Part shown: piece by piece, positions 11,831-23,784 of the stretch
Layout: each line of letters opens with the position of its first letter
Position numbering within the stretch: the first letter of the stretch is position 1
Source of the DNA: Brugia malayi
Lineage: Eukaryota; Nematoda; Chromadorea; Rhabditida; Onchocercidae
Length of the DNA: 64,000 nt
Reading direction: 5' to 3'
Assembly (NCBI RefSeq): GCF_000002995.4
Contig: NW_025062479.1
Coordinates: 3,963,221-4,027,220, forward strand
Notes under the pieces: generated by a model
Database searches by the model: none
Told to the model about the DNA's origin: nothing
The model's input: only the letters and a program-made list of their open reading frames with translations
Made by a program: the position numbers and the translations under genes

Positions 11831-14800
11831 ATGTATTCTCTGTTAACTTTCACACTTTTTTTCTTATTACGGATATATCATATTTGGGCTGCTTATTTCT
11901 CACAATTTTCACTTCGGGAACCGGAACATGATCCCTGTTATGATAATGCTGGACGCCCTATACGTTGTGTTCCGGATTTCATCAATGCTGCATTTGGCAA
12001 ACCAGTCACTGCATCCAACACTTGTGGACAATACGGACCATCGAGGTGAGCCGTGTATTTTTGTTTAATTTTCGTGCAAGTTTTTAGAAAACAAAATATC
12101 ACGATTTACGGTCTTCAGAAGTTCATTAATATGTTAGTTCCAAAGGCAAAATCGAGTAGAAGGTAGTAATGTTTATTTGATTTATTGTCATCATAATTGA
12201 TTCAACTTAGTTTTATCAGTTTTATTGATATTTCTTCTTTCATGGTCTTAGATTCTTTCGAAACAGTGTGTGTGAGAATGAGAATTCAATTTACACTTGA
12301 TTATACATCATTAATAAACGGTAACAGGTTTCAAAGAATTTGTAACTTGATCTCATCAATTTTATACAAATGTTTATCGGCTGGAAATTATCGTTACACT
12401 CTTTGTTTTTCTCTCCAATCCATCAGTTTTATATCAGAGCCTATGCTCGTAAATTTTTGATTAGTTTCGAGCCAAGTGACTCTTTCGGGAAACTTTTGTG
12501 CATATTTAGAAATGATTATTTATAAACGAAGATTTGATGTAGGACAGTTTTAGAATTTAAATGCTAACAAGAAATATTTGCGCATAATTGTGGACATAAA
12601 GCAAAACTAGTGAAATGTTTAATGCTCATTTTTCATGGAATTACGCTTTGTGGAGGACATTTTTGGATTTACTCGAAATGTAATTCCTACCCTTTCAGGA
12701 TACTTTACTAATATTTAAAGTCGCACGAAGGAGGCATTAGAAAATTAATTCAAATACAAGTTTTCATATGTTTTTAAGTATTATATCGTTTAAAAATATA
12801 ATCTATGATCCAATTTTTCAGTCCGAATCTTTGAATACTTATGCAAATAGTTCCAGCAATAGCTGTTAATCCCGAAAAGCTATTGCGGAAATAAAATTTA
12901 AGAAATCATATTTTTCAGATGTGTAAATAAATTTAGCATCTCATTTGTATTCAGGAGTCAGCTATACATAACTTTATGTTTGAGAGAGGATTTTGTAACC
13001 TTTGACCACGATAGCAAAATAAATATTCTGAATAAGTATGTGACTAGTCAGCGTTCAAGTTCTAAAAAAAATTAAGTTATTCACAAAAATTTAGAGAATT
13101 GTCTTTGCTATTGCAATTCATTGAATGTAGATGCCATTAAAATCCGTTACTATGTAATGTAGGCTTACAATGGATAATTTTTTTAATGAAAAATCGAAAT
13201 TTTAGAAGATGAGCGAAAATGAGAGTTTTCTTAAGAAAATTGAAATTTCTAGAAAAAACCTTTTTTCATTTTTTCTATAAGTCTTTAAGTTTTGCTTGGC
13301 AAGTTTTGTTTTGTTTTGTTTTCTTTTTAAAAAATGACTTTTAAGGACGACGAAAATGATGACTCCAGTTCAAAAAAGTTTGATAATCTAACTTGTTAAG
13401 GTTTGATAATCTAACTTTGTTCAAATTCGATGCAGAAAGGATGGAGATATTACGGTGAATGTTAAGTGAGCCAGCTAATTAGTTTATTTTCCAAAATTAT
13501 TTACTCACTGCGGACGAATCCTTTTAAAATAAATAGATTAGTTAAGTATAGCGGCTTTAAGCAACGTCTAATTCTGGAAGATAGTTTAGGCTGTTGGAAT
13601 TTGTTCATGGCACTGCTCAGTAAGAGAATATGCACTTAATTCTCTATCACAAAGCAGGAAAAGGTTTATTGAGTTGAGAATAGTGATGAGAACAGTTTCC
13701 TGATGACACTTTTATAATAAGCATTATAGAAAAGGGATCAGATATGTGTTGCTCTCCTTTGGCTCCAGATACCTTGATTATACCGATATTAATCCTGATC
13801 TACGTTAATTATCAATTTCACTTTCTATAGCTATTTTTCATATCTTTATTTCTAGCTGTAAATTGACTAGAAAATTTTCGCTCCTAATAAATTAAAATGT
13901 TCAATAATAAAATTGTCCTTTTTAAAAAAAGTTTACGTCAAAGTATTAGTTTCATAAAATGTGCTTAGTTCCATTACAACACATAATACATCAAAAGATA
14001 TACTTTTTAAAATGAAATAGCTGAACTACGAATGTTACTTTTTTTGAAAACGAAATATAATTTCACTCGAAACAAAATGTACTTTTGAATGAGGTCCACA
14101 TTGTTGTACAATTAAATGATCAAATTATGGAAGATAAACCCTGTGTCAAAATCTCTCTCCAGTTTCTTTAAATTCACACTTATTTTTTAAGCCTCAAATA
14201 TTCATAATTGATTAAAACTTTTTCTCATGAAATTCGGTAATAAGATTGTTCAGATACTGTTCACTCCGTGAGAATGCAATGGGAGTGATGGAAGAAGTAT
14301 GCAATATTTGTGATGCATCCAGCAAAACTCAGTCTCATCCTGCTTCGCATTTAACAGATTTGAATAATTTGCAAAATGTGACCTGTTGGATGTCAGAACC
14401 AAGCACCGAATATCCACATAATGTGACATTAACTTTGTCACTGGGGAAAAAATATGAGCTAACTTATATATCAGTACAATTTTGCAATCGTCTCGCTGAT
14501 TCAATGGCCTTTTATAAATCAATGGATTTCGGGAAAACTTGGATACCATTCCAGTTTTACTCAACAGAGTGTCAAAAGATCTACGATCGCAATCCAAGCA
14601 TTAAAATTGGCAAACACAATGAACAGGTACTATGTAAATTTTCAAAATATAATGTTTAATATTTGCACTATCCAGTACTATTGCTGTTAGTCTTCCTGAT
14701 TTTAATTGTCACGGTCGTTTCATTTGATCATCTACTGAAGTATTTACTTATTTAATTATACAGGAGGCATTATGTACCAATACTCATGCATTGACCTCAA

Positions 14801-17800
14801 TGCCGAATCGAGTAGCGTTTGCAACATTGGAAGGTCGTCCATCAGCATTTGAATTTGAACATTCACCCGTATTACAAGACTGGGTTACTGCTACTGATAT
14901 TCGTATCATTTTCAATCGACTCAGTCCTGATCAGGTAACAACAACTTTCATTTCCTTTATGATAATATGAGAATATTTTTTGCATGCTCAGTTGTTAATG
15001 AAATGTATATTCTTAAATGCTACATATAAGTTTCTTTCTGTGTTCATGAGGAACACGTCAAATAAGCTAAAAAACAACGAGTTAACATTACGTTTGAATA
15101 CTGATTATCTTTACTGCTCTCGAAAGATTTGGTTTATTATTGCCATAAATTTTCGGCTAGAATTCTTCGTTCACAATTATACATTGTAAAATCTGAATTA
15201 AAATTTAGCTAAATTCAGATGATTTTTTGACAATAATGTAATTCAGGCTGAATTGTACGGTCTAACGAATGAAATAGGAGTGAATATAACTGATATGGAT
15301 CAGCTAAAACAGCGCTATTATTATTCAGTGGGTGAACTAGCTGTCGGCGGTCGTTGCAAGTGTAACGGTCATGCTTCCAGGTTTGGCCAGTGCAAATGAT
15401 TCAAAAAGAACTTGGAATTATTTTATAGCCTATTATTTCGGGAAGTGTTAACTGAATTTTAATTCAGTTACATTTCACAATCTTCTAATTAAGGACTTAA
15501 ATCAAATTCAAACAAATATCTACATTGTAAGCTGTTTTCAAGGTGCATATTGGATAAAACGGGCAATTACATTTGTGACTGCAAGCACAACACAGCTGGT
15601 GCTGATTGCGAGCATTGCAAGACATTTCATTTGGACCGCCCGTGGGGCCGCGCTACCTCTGAAAATGCCAACCACTGCGTCGGTAAATTATTTCTTTAGT
15701 TTTTTGAAGGAGGCAGCAACTGACACTTCTTTGACAGAATTTTGTGAAACATTGTGGAGACGGCAAAGATATGAGTATTTTTTAGAGTTTAATTTGAACA
15801 AAACTAAAATTGAAAGAAATTCAGATTCATGAAAAAGATTTCCCAGTTGCATGTAATTTTTATCTACAATTAACCAGAATAACATCAGTCTTTTCTGTAA
15901 TCAAAATTTTCGAGTCTTCATAAACAAAAAAAAAAAAAAAATCTCATGTCACCCTTATCGGACTCTGTTTATTCTCTGCAGATAGAGTCTGTGATTGAAA
16001 GAGTTGTTCGATTAAAAATTTCAAGTGCTAACAATATGCTTTTCATCACAGTTACGGAATCTGAAATGCTTTTCGCAATTTATTGATAATATCTTTACAT
16101 TTGTATTGAGAATAAGTTGAAATCTATTTTTCCTGCTGATTTCTGTCTGGGATGTTAATAAGATTATTCTAACATCATAACTATAAAATGGAATTTTCAA
16201 GTGTCGATTAATTCGTTAGCACACTTATAATTGAATAATTGAGCGGCATTTTTGACGGTTATTGGCGGTCCTTTAGGAAGAGAAGAAACACTGAGTTTAG
16301 ATGATGCTGATAGAATACTTGCACTAATACCACTTCACTCCAAAAACAATACCTTTATGGGGCTGATCATCGGCGGTACAATCATCATTACCTTTTTTTT
16401 CCCCTCCCGTCCCCTTCTCCATCTGTTTCCTTCGGAAGAATTATGCTCGCAAAAATCTTATCTAACAAATTTGTAGTTTTTTTGCGTCTGTGAAACCGCA
16501 AAATGTTATTGCTAAAGTTTGTGAAATATTTCCAAATGAAAAAACAAAATAACGAAGAAAGTATGTAATATTATTTCAAATATTTTTCCAATTTCAAAGT
16601 AATCCGAAGAACTATTTTTTGCTATATTTTCTTGCAGCAATACAAATGAATGAGTTAAAATCCCATTTTTAGCTATTTCAAAGAATTGCAATTTTTAGGA
16701 GGTTTAATGATTATAACTCTTCATAGAAGCTGTTTCACATATTATATCATAATAAAATTCCAAATCAGGAAAGTCGAAATAAAATGTTACTAACGTCAGA
16801 ATAAATCAGACTTGTAGAAGTTATCAAACCGTAAAATTATCTATATATATACATGAATAAGTACAAATATATATATATATTTTACTATTTTTTTCTTTTT
16901 TCTACTTTAACGGAAATTTGAAATTTACGATAACTTGTTAAATAGTTATGTGAATGGTAACAAACATGCAACGTTTCTGCAGGTTAGCAATAGATACTTG
17001 AAGAAAAACCCAGACAGATAGAAATAGGAGCTTTGATTTCAATTTAAGAACTTATAAAGGTCGTACAAAAGAACAAAATGGTTAATACTACTTTGTTTTT
17101 TGAAAAAAAAAACCATTCATTTTCTCATAGTTCTTTTTGAACGTTTGATCATTGATCCTTACTAGTTTTCACAGTTAAAAACATTAGTATAGTGGCTATC
17201 TTACATATTTTGAAACAAACATCTGCTCTTGCCATTTGCATATTTTGCCTAGATCAAATAAATCAAAAACATATAATTCCCTTTCTCATCTAAACTTTTA
17301 CGGGATGTAACTGAATAAGTAACGCACCTTTAAGTTCTTTTTTTTTAACTCACACATTAAGGATTAATATGATTTTTGGACTCGTCGATATAAATTTGAA
17401 GTGAATAAGCTTAAAACTAATTTTCAACTTTTTTCAATATGTAAAAAAATTTGAAAATTTTTTGCTTCTTAGCTATAATACCCTTTTACTTGCCATTGTT
17501 TGTTTGTTGCAAATTTAAACTGAGAAGTTCAAATTTCAGCTTGTAACTGTAACTTACATGCGAAGCGCTGTCGATTTAACATGGAATTGTACAGGCTGAG
17601 TGGTAACAAGAGTGGCGGTGTTTGTATTAACTGCAGGCATAATACGGCCGGTCGTAATTGTCATTATTGTAAGCCAGGATATTTTCGAGATCTGACAAAA
17701 TCAGTAACACATCGAAAAGCCTGTAAAGGTACCTTTAACATTCCTTTTACGACAACAATTGGTTTTGAAGATTGTGATAAAGCTAATGATAGCGACTTTA

Positions 17801-20800
17801 CAAATTCAGATTACTTTATTAAATTTATTTAAATGGAGTAAAAGATAATAGGTGCTTCCACTTGAATGGTAAATCGATAACCTTTAAGTCTAAAACGAGA
17901 AGTTTGCATTATGCATAGTAAAATCTTCATTTACTTTCTTGTCCTATTACTCATTCTTATCGAATTATGGCTTGGAGCATTCCCTTGTACAAATAAATAA
18001 AAAAAGCCATTCATTTTGCCTCCATCCGTCTACTTTTTGCATTTTATCGAAGCAAGATAATTCAATTTCGTTTTATCTTCATAAAGAAATGGGTGTTCAT
18101 TAATTCAGCCTTAACACTTAGTAAAAGGAAAATCTTAAATATATGATAGTACAGGGAACGAAGGAACCACAGAAAGAGATCCGACCAATCACAAACTGGC
18201 ATCTAATTTCCGTATCGGTGGTTCATACCGGAAATAGCTAAAATCGCCATTAGTTAACGTTTTATTATTTTATATGCTATCTTTAAATTCATTTAAATCA
18301 TGATATTTATTATGTCCTGTCAAATAGCAATTTTATCTTCTGTTCTACAAAATTTAAGTCATCATTTTTCAAAATTTAATTTTAAAGGAAGGTTATATAT
18401 TTATTTATGGTGCTTCCATGTTTAATTTAAAGGAAGTTTAATTTTTTGAAGTTTAATGTAAAGTTTTAAAGCTAATTTAATTTTAAAAGAAGTTTATATA
18501 TTTATTTATGGTGCTTCCATGCATCAATCTAAGATACATTATTTACTTAATTAAACTAAAGTTTGTTCCTTCTTCTGTCAACACTAAGCGTACTTGAAGG
18601 GAGATGAAAATCTTTATATTTACTGCAAAGAATTGCAGGTGTAAGAACATATTAAAAGGACGAGTTTTGAACTGTTGCATATTGAAATTTGAATAATTTA
18701 ACAGAGTGTAAATTTAGAATAAATAAATTGTTATCTTCTTTAATTCTATTTTCTCATACAGCTATATTTCCTTGATGGGATTTTGGTAAATGAAACAAAA
18801 GATAGTGACAATTTTATTATTCATTTTCGAAATAGGAAATAAACTACGTTTATGTGAAAACAAGTCTTAACAATTAGCAGTGCATGTGTTATTTTCCAAT
18901 ATGCAAATCCTCGTTCATTTCTTTCTTACATCCGCAATCGACCTTTAAGTATCTTATTTATGACCAGCTAATATTAGTTAACTGCATTAGTAATTCAGTT
19001 TCTCACACATTCTATTTATGGGTTTTTAATTCGAGAACTCTCTTTTACTCTTGATAGGAGCAACTAACGAATGAAGAAACACTTCGTCACATAGCTATAT
19101 TTGTAATAATGACATGCAAAAAGCGTCAATTTTGCGATGTGCAATATGTATTATTTGAAACAATTATGGAAATGTGATGTGCACGTGCAAGTTCTATCCC
19201 AATTAATCATCAGAGATAATTTAGTTAAATAATAGCAGCTGTCGGATGGTCAGAACTGTTGAGCTGAATGATGTTGGCAGCAAAGCTAGACAAATTGCTT
19301 AGGTTGTTGAATGATTACATCTAATCATACAACATTTTATGCTGTAATATCTTCTATTAAACATACGTTGCAATTCGTAATTACTTTCAAATTTTATACA
19401 CATTTGGGGACCACACTGAAGACTTTACAAATTGTGATGCTTATCAGTTCACTTTTTGTAAGTTGCAAGTGAAAGAGTAAGTACAGGTGGAGTAGAGGGA
19501 AATTTGGTATAACTGAGTAAAATCAGAAGTGAGTAAAATAGAAGTAAATTCTAATTTACAAAGTTGCAGCATGTAATTGTCATCCTGTTGGATCGCTTTC
19601 ACGAAGTTGCAATCAAAGTAGTGGACAATGTATTTGCAAGGATGGTGTCACCGGTTTGACCTGCAATCAATGTTCGAAGGGATACCAACAGAGCCGTTCA
19701 CCACTCCATCCATGCATTCGTAAGCCAAGCCATATTACTAGCTACTGTAATAGCGATGTTGCTCTATTATGTCTTGAGCTCTCATTTTAAAATTCTCATT
19801 ACACTGGGGAAAAGTGAAACAAATACTTCATCAGCTATCTTCGGGTTTTTTTTTTAAGGAGCTATACGAATGATGGAATATCGACAAAAAGTTTTCATTT
19901 ATCAGTTAGCATTCCTACCACTCATATCTTCCTATATTTGGTTACAATTCAAGTGATATTTATTGAACTAACTGAGAGATAGGAAAATAGTTCGAGAATA
20001 AAATAATGTGATACCAGAAGGAGGCAGTGTGTCAGTCAGTATTAATTCATTCTGATCAGTAGAAAGATAAATTCGGAATGGCAAAGAAAGAGGAATAGAA
20101 GAAGGATCAGCTGTTGAAAGGTTAATGTGGAATCGTCTTGCAGAGTATTGTTGTCATAACTAAGAGAAGAAAGGAGTGGGATCTCAAACACAATTTGTTC
20201 CGAACCGATCTAATTCCACACAGTTGAATATGTCACTCAACACCAAAAACTCATGCAGCGAACCTGATTTATATTCAAAAATGGGGTTCTTTTTGCTTCT
20301 CACCCATTATTTTACTTTTTTCCAGCAATATTCCACTGTCTCATCTTTTCCTTTTATGGCCTGCATTTTATGACAGGATCAAGCACCCTCGGTCCACTTT
20401 CGTCCTCCATCATTACCCTATCGAGCTCATCAGTATTTCATTTAAGACAAAGAAAAACCAAATGATATTGCCGCATTAAATGAGGGAATTGAACTTTTGC
20501 ATTTTTTAGCTTTTTCTAACCTCTAAAAGCATTTTCTGAGCAGAGTATTATACCATCTTTTGCTTTATCACAAAACCGAACATATTAATAATATCATCTT
20601 AACTGTATGTAACAGATATTAAGTTTACATTGTTGATGAACAGTCTAAAGAATTAAAAGTGGAAATAAGTTAAGTAACATAAACGACTGTTTTTGATGTT
20701 AATAAAAGTTCTTGGTTCTCTAATTAATACGTTTTGTAAATGTTCGGTGATATCTGATTGCGTAATTTATTTTTCAAGTTAATTAAGTAAGTATAAAAGT

Positions 20801-21676
20801 CCAAAAAGTATAAATTTATATTTCCTTTCGTTTTCCGTACTACTGAATAAACTTCGATAAATTTCAGGTATTCCTGTCAGTGAGTCGACAATAATTCATG
20901 ATGGTGAGACTGTCTATAGCTAATTTTTTAAATTTAATCTTTGATAATATCAACAAAATTATTCTCTCTCGATAACTGCAAATAATTTTTAGCGAAATGT
21001 CCGAAATGTAGAGCTGCACCGAAACGATTAACACAGAAAAAGTACTGCAGGAGAGAATACGGTAACTTTTCTAATTTTATTTATGTTTTTGCATTTAATT
21101 GATGTGAAGAAAAGCATTTCTCAGGAACTCTGAAATTTTCAATTCAGCAGTTGAAGTACAAGTAACAAGACGTGAAAGCGTAGATGGTTGGAGTAAATAT
21201 CAGTTAATAGTGTTAGCAATTTACAAGCGTGATACTGGAATCCGTTTACGTCGTGGTGAACAGTCATTGTGGATATCTGGTAAACGTACTGCTTGCAAAT
21301 GTCCCAAAATACGAGTTGGGAGAAAATATCTCATACTTGGTGCGTATTTTTTCAAATTCTTGTGAAAGGTTACTTTTGTGTGGATGAATAAAGGGTCAGC
21401 ACAAATTATTGACTCAGGTCTTTTGAAACTTTTTCAGGAAAGATTTTGTAAATCATGATTTTCCTTGTCATGATTTTTTAATATTTGTGACCTATTAAGG
21501 TGCTTAAAAACTGATTTTTTTCAGGTCAAAATGATACCAATAATATAAGTCGACCAGGAATTGTTTTTGGCACAAGAACAGTTGTACTAGAATGGAACGA
21601 TGAAGATTTGGAGAAAATTATGCGTTTTTCCAAAAAAGAAAAGAAAGGTCAATGTCCAGCAAGACGACGATTTTGA
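11831..21676 (+). CDS. unc-6: Netrin (UNC-6 orthologue), complete
   Basis: Secreted laminin-related axon and cell guidance cue; the receptors are UNC-40/DCC and UNC-5. Eleven exons join with phase kept throughout: 11831-12045, 14254-14626, 14764-14934, 15247-15380, 15543-15682, 17540-17728, 19570-19719, 20868-20903, 20993-21061, 21148-21339, 21525-21676. The product is 606 residues, against about 600-612 for netrin-1 and UNC-6. Residues 1-20 are a hydrophobic signal peptide. Residues about 28-288 are the laminin N-terminal (VI) domain ([59 protein letters not shown]). Three laminin EGF repeats follow at about 290-344 (RCKCNGHA), 346-407 ([18 protein letters not shown]) and 409-457 ([11 protein letters not shown]). 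A C-terminal NTR/C345C domain covers about 470-606 ([28 protein letters not shown]) and ends in a basic tail. I chose the first ATG preceding the signal peptide. Introns reach 2.2 kb. No key cysteine appears to be missing. Confidence 0.96.
18379..18521 (+). repeat. 43-bp direct repeat inside netrin intron 6
   Basis: Copies at about 18379-18421 and 18479-18521 share a core reading tatatttatttatggtgctt, then ccatg, with only a few mismatches. They are 100 bp apart, with AT-rich filler between them that itself repeats short tttaatttaaagga-like pieces. Confidence 0.75.
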
Positions 21677-23156
21677 TGAATTTTTGCATTCAGATTCATC
21701 ACTCCACTGAACTATCATCAAATATAATGAACACTTTGTAGAGTGAAAAAACTTTCATTGCCATTTTGATATTCTAATTTGCTTTTTCTGAACTGCTGTA
21801 AAACTTAGAACCAAGAAACAATGTTGAATTTTTTTACATTTTGATGGCTGGAGAATAATAATTTACAAACGAATTCATTTTTTAAATCTAGGCTTTAGTT
21901 GCAAGATTATTTCTTATTTCAAACTTCTTTGGTTTGGCGATTAAAAGTTAATTTAGTTCCATTTTATTTTGAAATAGCAAGTAAAGAATTATTTGGTCAT
22001 CAAGTGTTACTATATAGCACAATGTACACTGATATTTTGGGTGAAAGAAATTGAGTTTAGTATGACTTTGAGAAGTTAGAGAGGCAAAAAAGGAACTTTG
22101 TATCGAATATTTTCTATATGATAATAAGGAAGCAACCAACTGCGGGGGATGGAATGCGGGGGGAAGTGAAACCAACTATTTTCTAAATATTTGAAAAGAG
22201 ACTGCAGTTGACGAGAAGTTTAAAATACTTCAAACATTCAATCGCTTGTGAAATATTTTAGTCGAACTTTTAATTCATCGTATCAGTCACATGTTTACTA
22301 ATAAAAATAATGCTAATTTGAGCGAGTTCTTACATTTTCGTTCTATTTTAAACTGTTACTGTAAATCGCAAGTCGCAATATACCAAACTGCGAACTTATT
22401 TCATTGATCTCATCCAGCTGTAAACTTTCCTGTACTCCATTGGAAGATCTGTTGTCTTCACTGTCAGCGCCACAAATTTCCATTGCTATGTATTTATCTA
22501 GTATATATGAGATAAACGTCTTTTGTTGACTAGTTAACCATTAATGCAACAATAATTTCGTCTTTTCTACACAGTTATTAAATGTCTTATCGTTGTTCAC
22601 CCGTCTTTAAATCCCTCTCTCATTACAAAAATCCCATTTCAGTAGAAAATTTCAATACAAATTCCAGTATCTCGTTCCATAAGAAGGATGAATTACCTTA
22701 ACTCATGAAAATTTTCATGTTCGTGTTTCTCAGAGATCATAAAAATATTGGACTCGTTTTATAGGTAATAATATAGCAGAGATATACGGAATTAGGCAAG
22801 CATGCTTGAAATATAACTACTTTATTTACAATCTCATTTATACATTATTGTTATAACGAGAAGGGTCAACTTTGTCCCTTTTTCACATGAAAAAGATTAC
22901 CTTTATCCCCTATTTTTGTTCTTTCACCATTGACGTAAAACTCCCATCAGTTCAAAAAATAAAAAACAAATAATGCAACGACTGTAGTTTGGTAAGAAAA
23001 TTTGACCCCTAGAAGATCCTTCTTTCTCTAAAATCACTGAAGAGTCATTTATTCGTATTTTAAGAACATTTTAAACAAAAATGCTGCATTTGTACAAAAG
23101 ACATGAGCGAAATTAACGATCTTCTTACTAACGAATAGGATATCGCTCTTTCCAAA

Positions 23157-23407
23157 AAAGGTTCCAGCATTTTTTCATAGAAAATGAGAGTGAATCGTGA
23201 ACCATGTAAGAAATAGCGAGGAATCAGAATTTGAAATTCGGTTTGCCTGTTTGCTTAAGATGTTGCTCTTGCATAGTTCACGATTCACTCTCATTTTGAT
23301 CGATGAATGTCCAAACATGAACATAAATTTATGTGTTATACGTTGAACGTACTACCTGTAATTTATAAGTTGAAATTAAAAAGGGTTCCAGCATCTTTCC
23401 ATAGAAA
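23157..23407 (+). repeat. Direct repeat flanking the hairpin
   Basis: ggttccagcattttttcata followed by gaaa (starting near 23160) recurs near 23384 as ggttccagcatctttccata followed by gaaa, 22 of 24 bases identical. One copy sits immediately left of the hairpin and the other about 85 bp to its right. Confidence 0.75.
23181..23297. repeat. 26-bp near-perfect inverted repeat (hairpin)
   Basis: Left arm 23181-23206 and right arm 23272-23297 are reverse complements at 25 of 26 positions (core tgagagtgaatcgtgaac against gttcacgattcactctca). The 65-base spacer contains a further small palindrome, gaatttgaaattc. The structure lies about 490 bp upstream of the glucosidase I start codon. It could be a foldback transposon relic, a small-RNA precursor or a cruciform; nothing in the sequence decides between these. 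Confidence 0.85.
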
Positions 23408-23772
23408 TTGTCGATAGCGCTTACCACCACCCCCGTCTCATAACCGACCAAAATACCATAAAGTCCCAAACGGAGGTACAAATCTGGAACTGAACGCTAT
23501 TCTCGCATAGTGTGAGAACACTGGATAAACATTTTCAGAGCGATCCGTCAAATTGGCATGAAATTGAGATGAAACTGGAAGTTACTTGCTCTCAGTTCTG
23601 CTTGTTGATCCCGTCATCATCGATGCTCATCGCCAGTGGTTAGACATTGATGTCTGCTAGAGCGTTGTATCGCTAAGCGAGATGACTGTCGCTAAACTGT
23701 CTCGGCTTTAAGAGCCAGAGAGGGGTGGAGTTGAAAAAGATATTCCTCTGTATTTTTTCTTAAGTCATTGTC

Positions 23773-23784
23773 CGTTTTAGAAGA
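23773..23784 (+). promoter_or_regulatory. Probable trans-splice acceptor of the glucosidase I gene
   Basis: The sequence gtccgttttag followed by aaga comes five bases before the ATG at 23785. In nematodes a 3' splice site this close to a start codon, with no upstream in-gene exon, is typical of spliced-leader addition. Inference from position and consensus only. Confidence 0.45.

Larger units (their letters stand above)
21677..23784. other. Intergenic region between netrin and glucosidase I
   Basis: 2.1 kb with no supportable gene. An AATAAA at 22300-22305 could serve netrin mRNA 3' processing, although it lies more than 600 bases past the stop. The right half carries the hairpin and its flanking direct repeat listed separately. 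Open segments here (for example 21948-22175 minus) match no family. Confidence 0.6.

Noticed and set aside
14250..14597. 115-codon minus-strand frame
   Set aside because: Antisense shadow of netrin exon 2.
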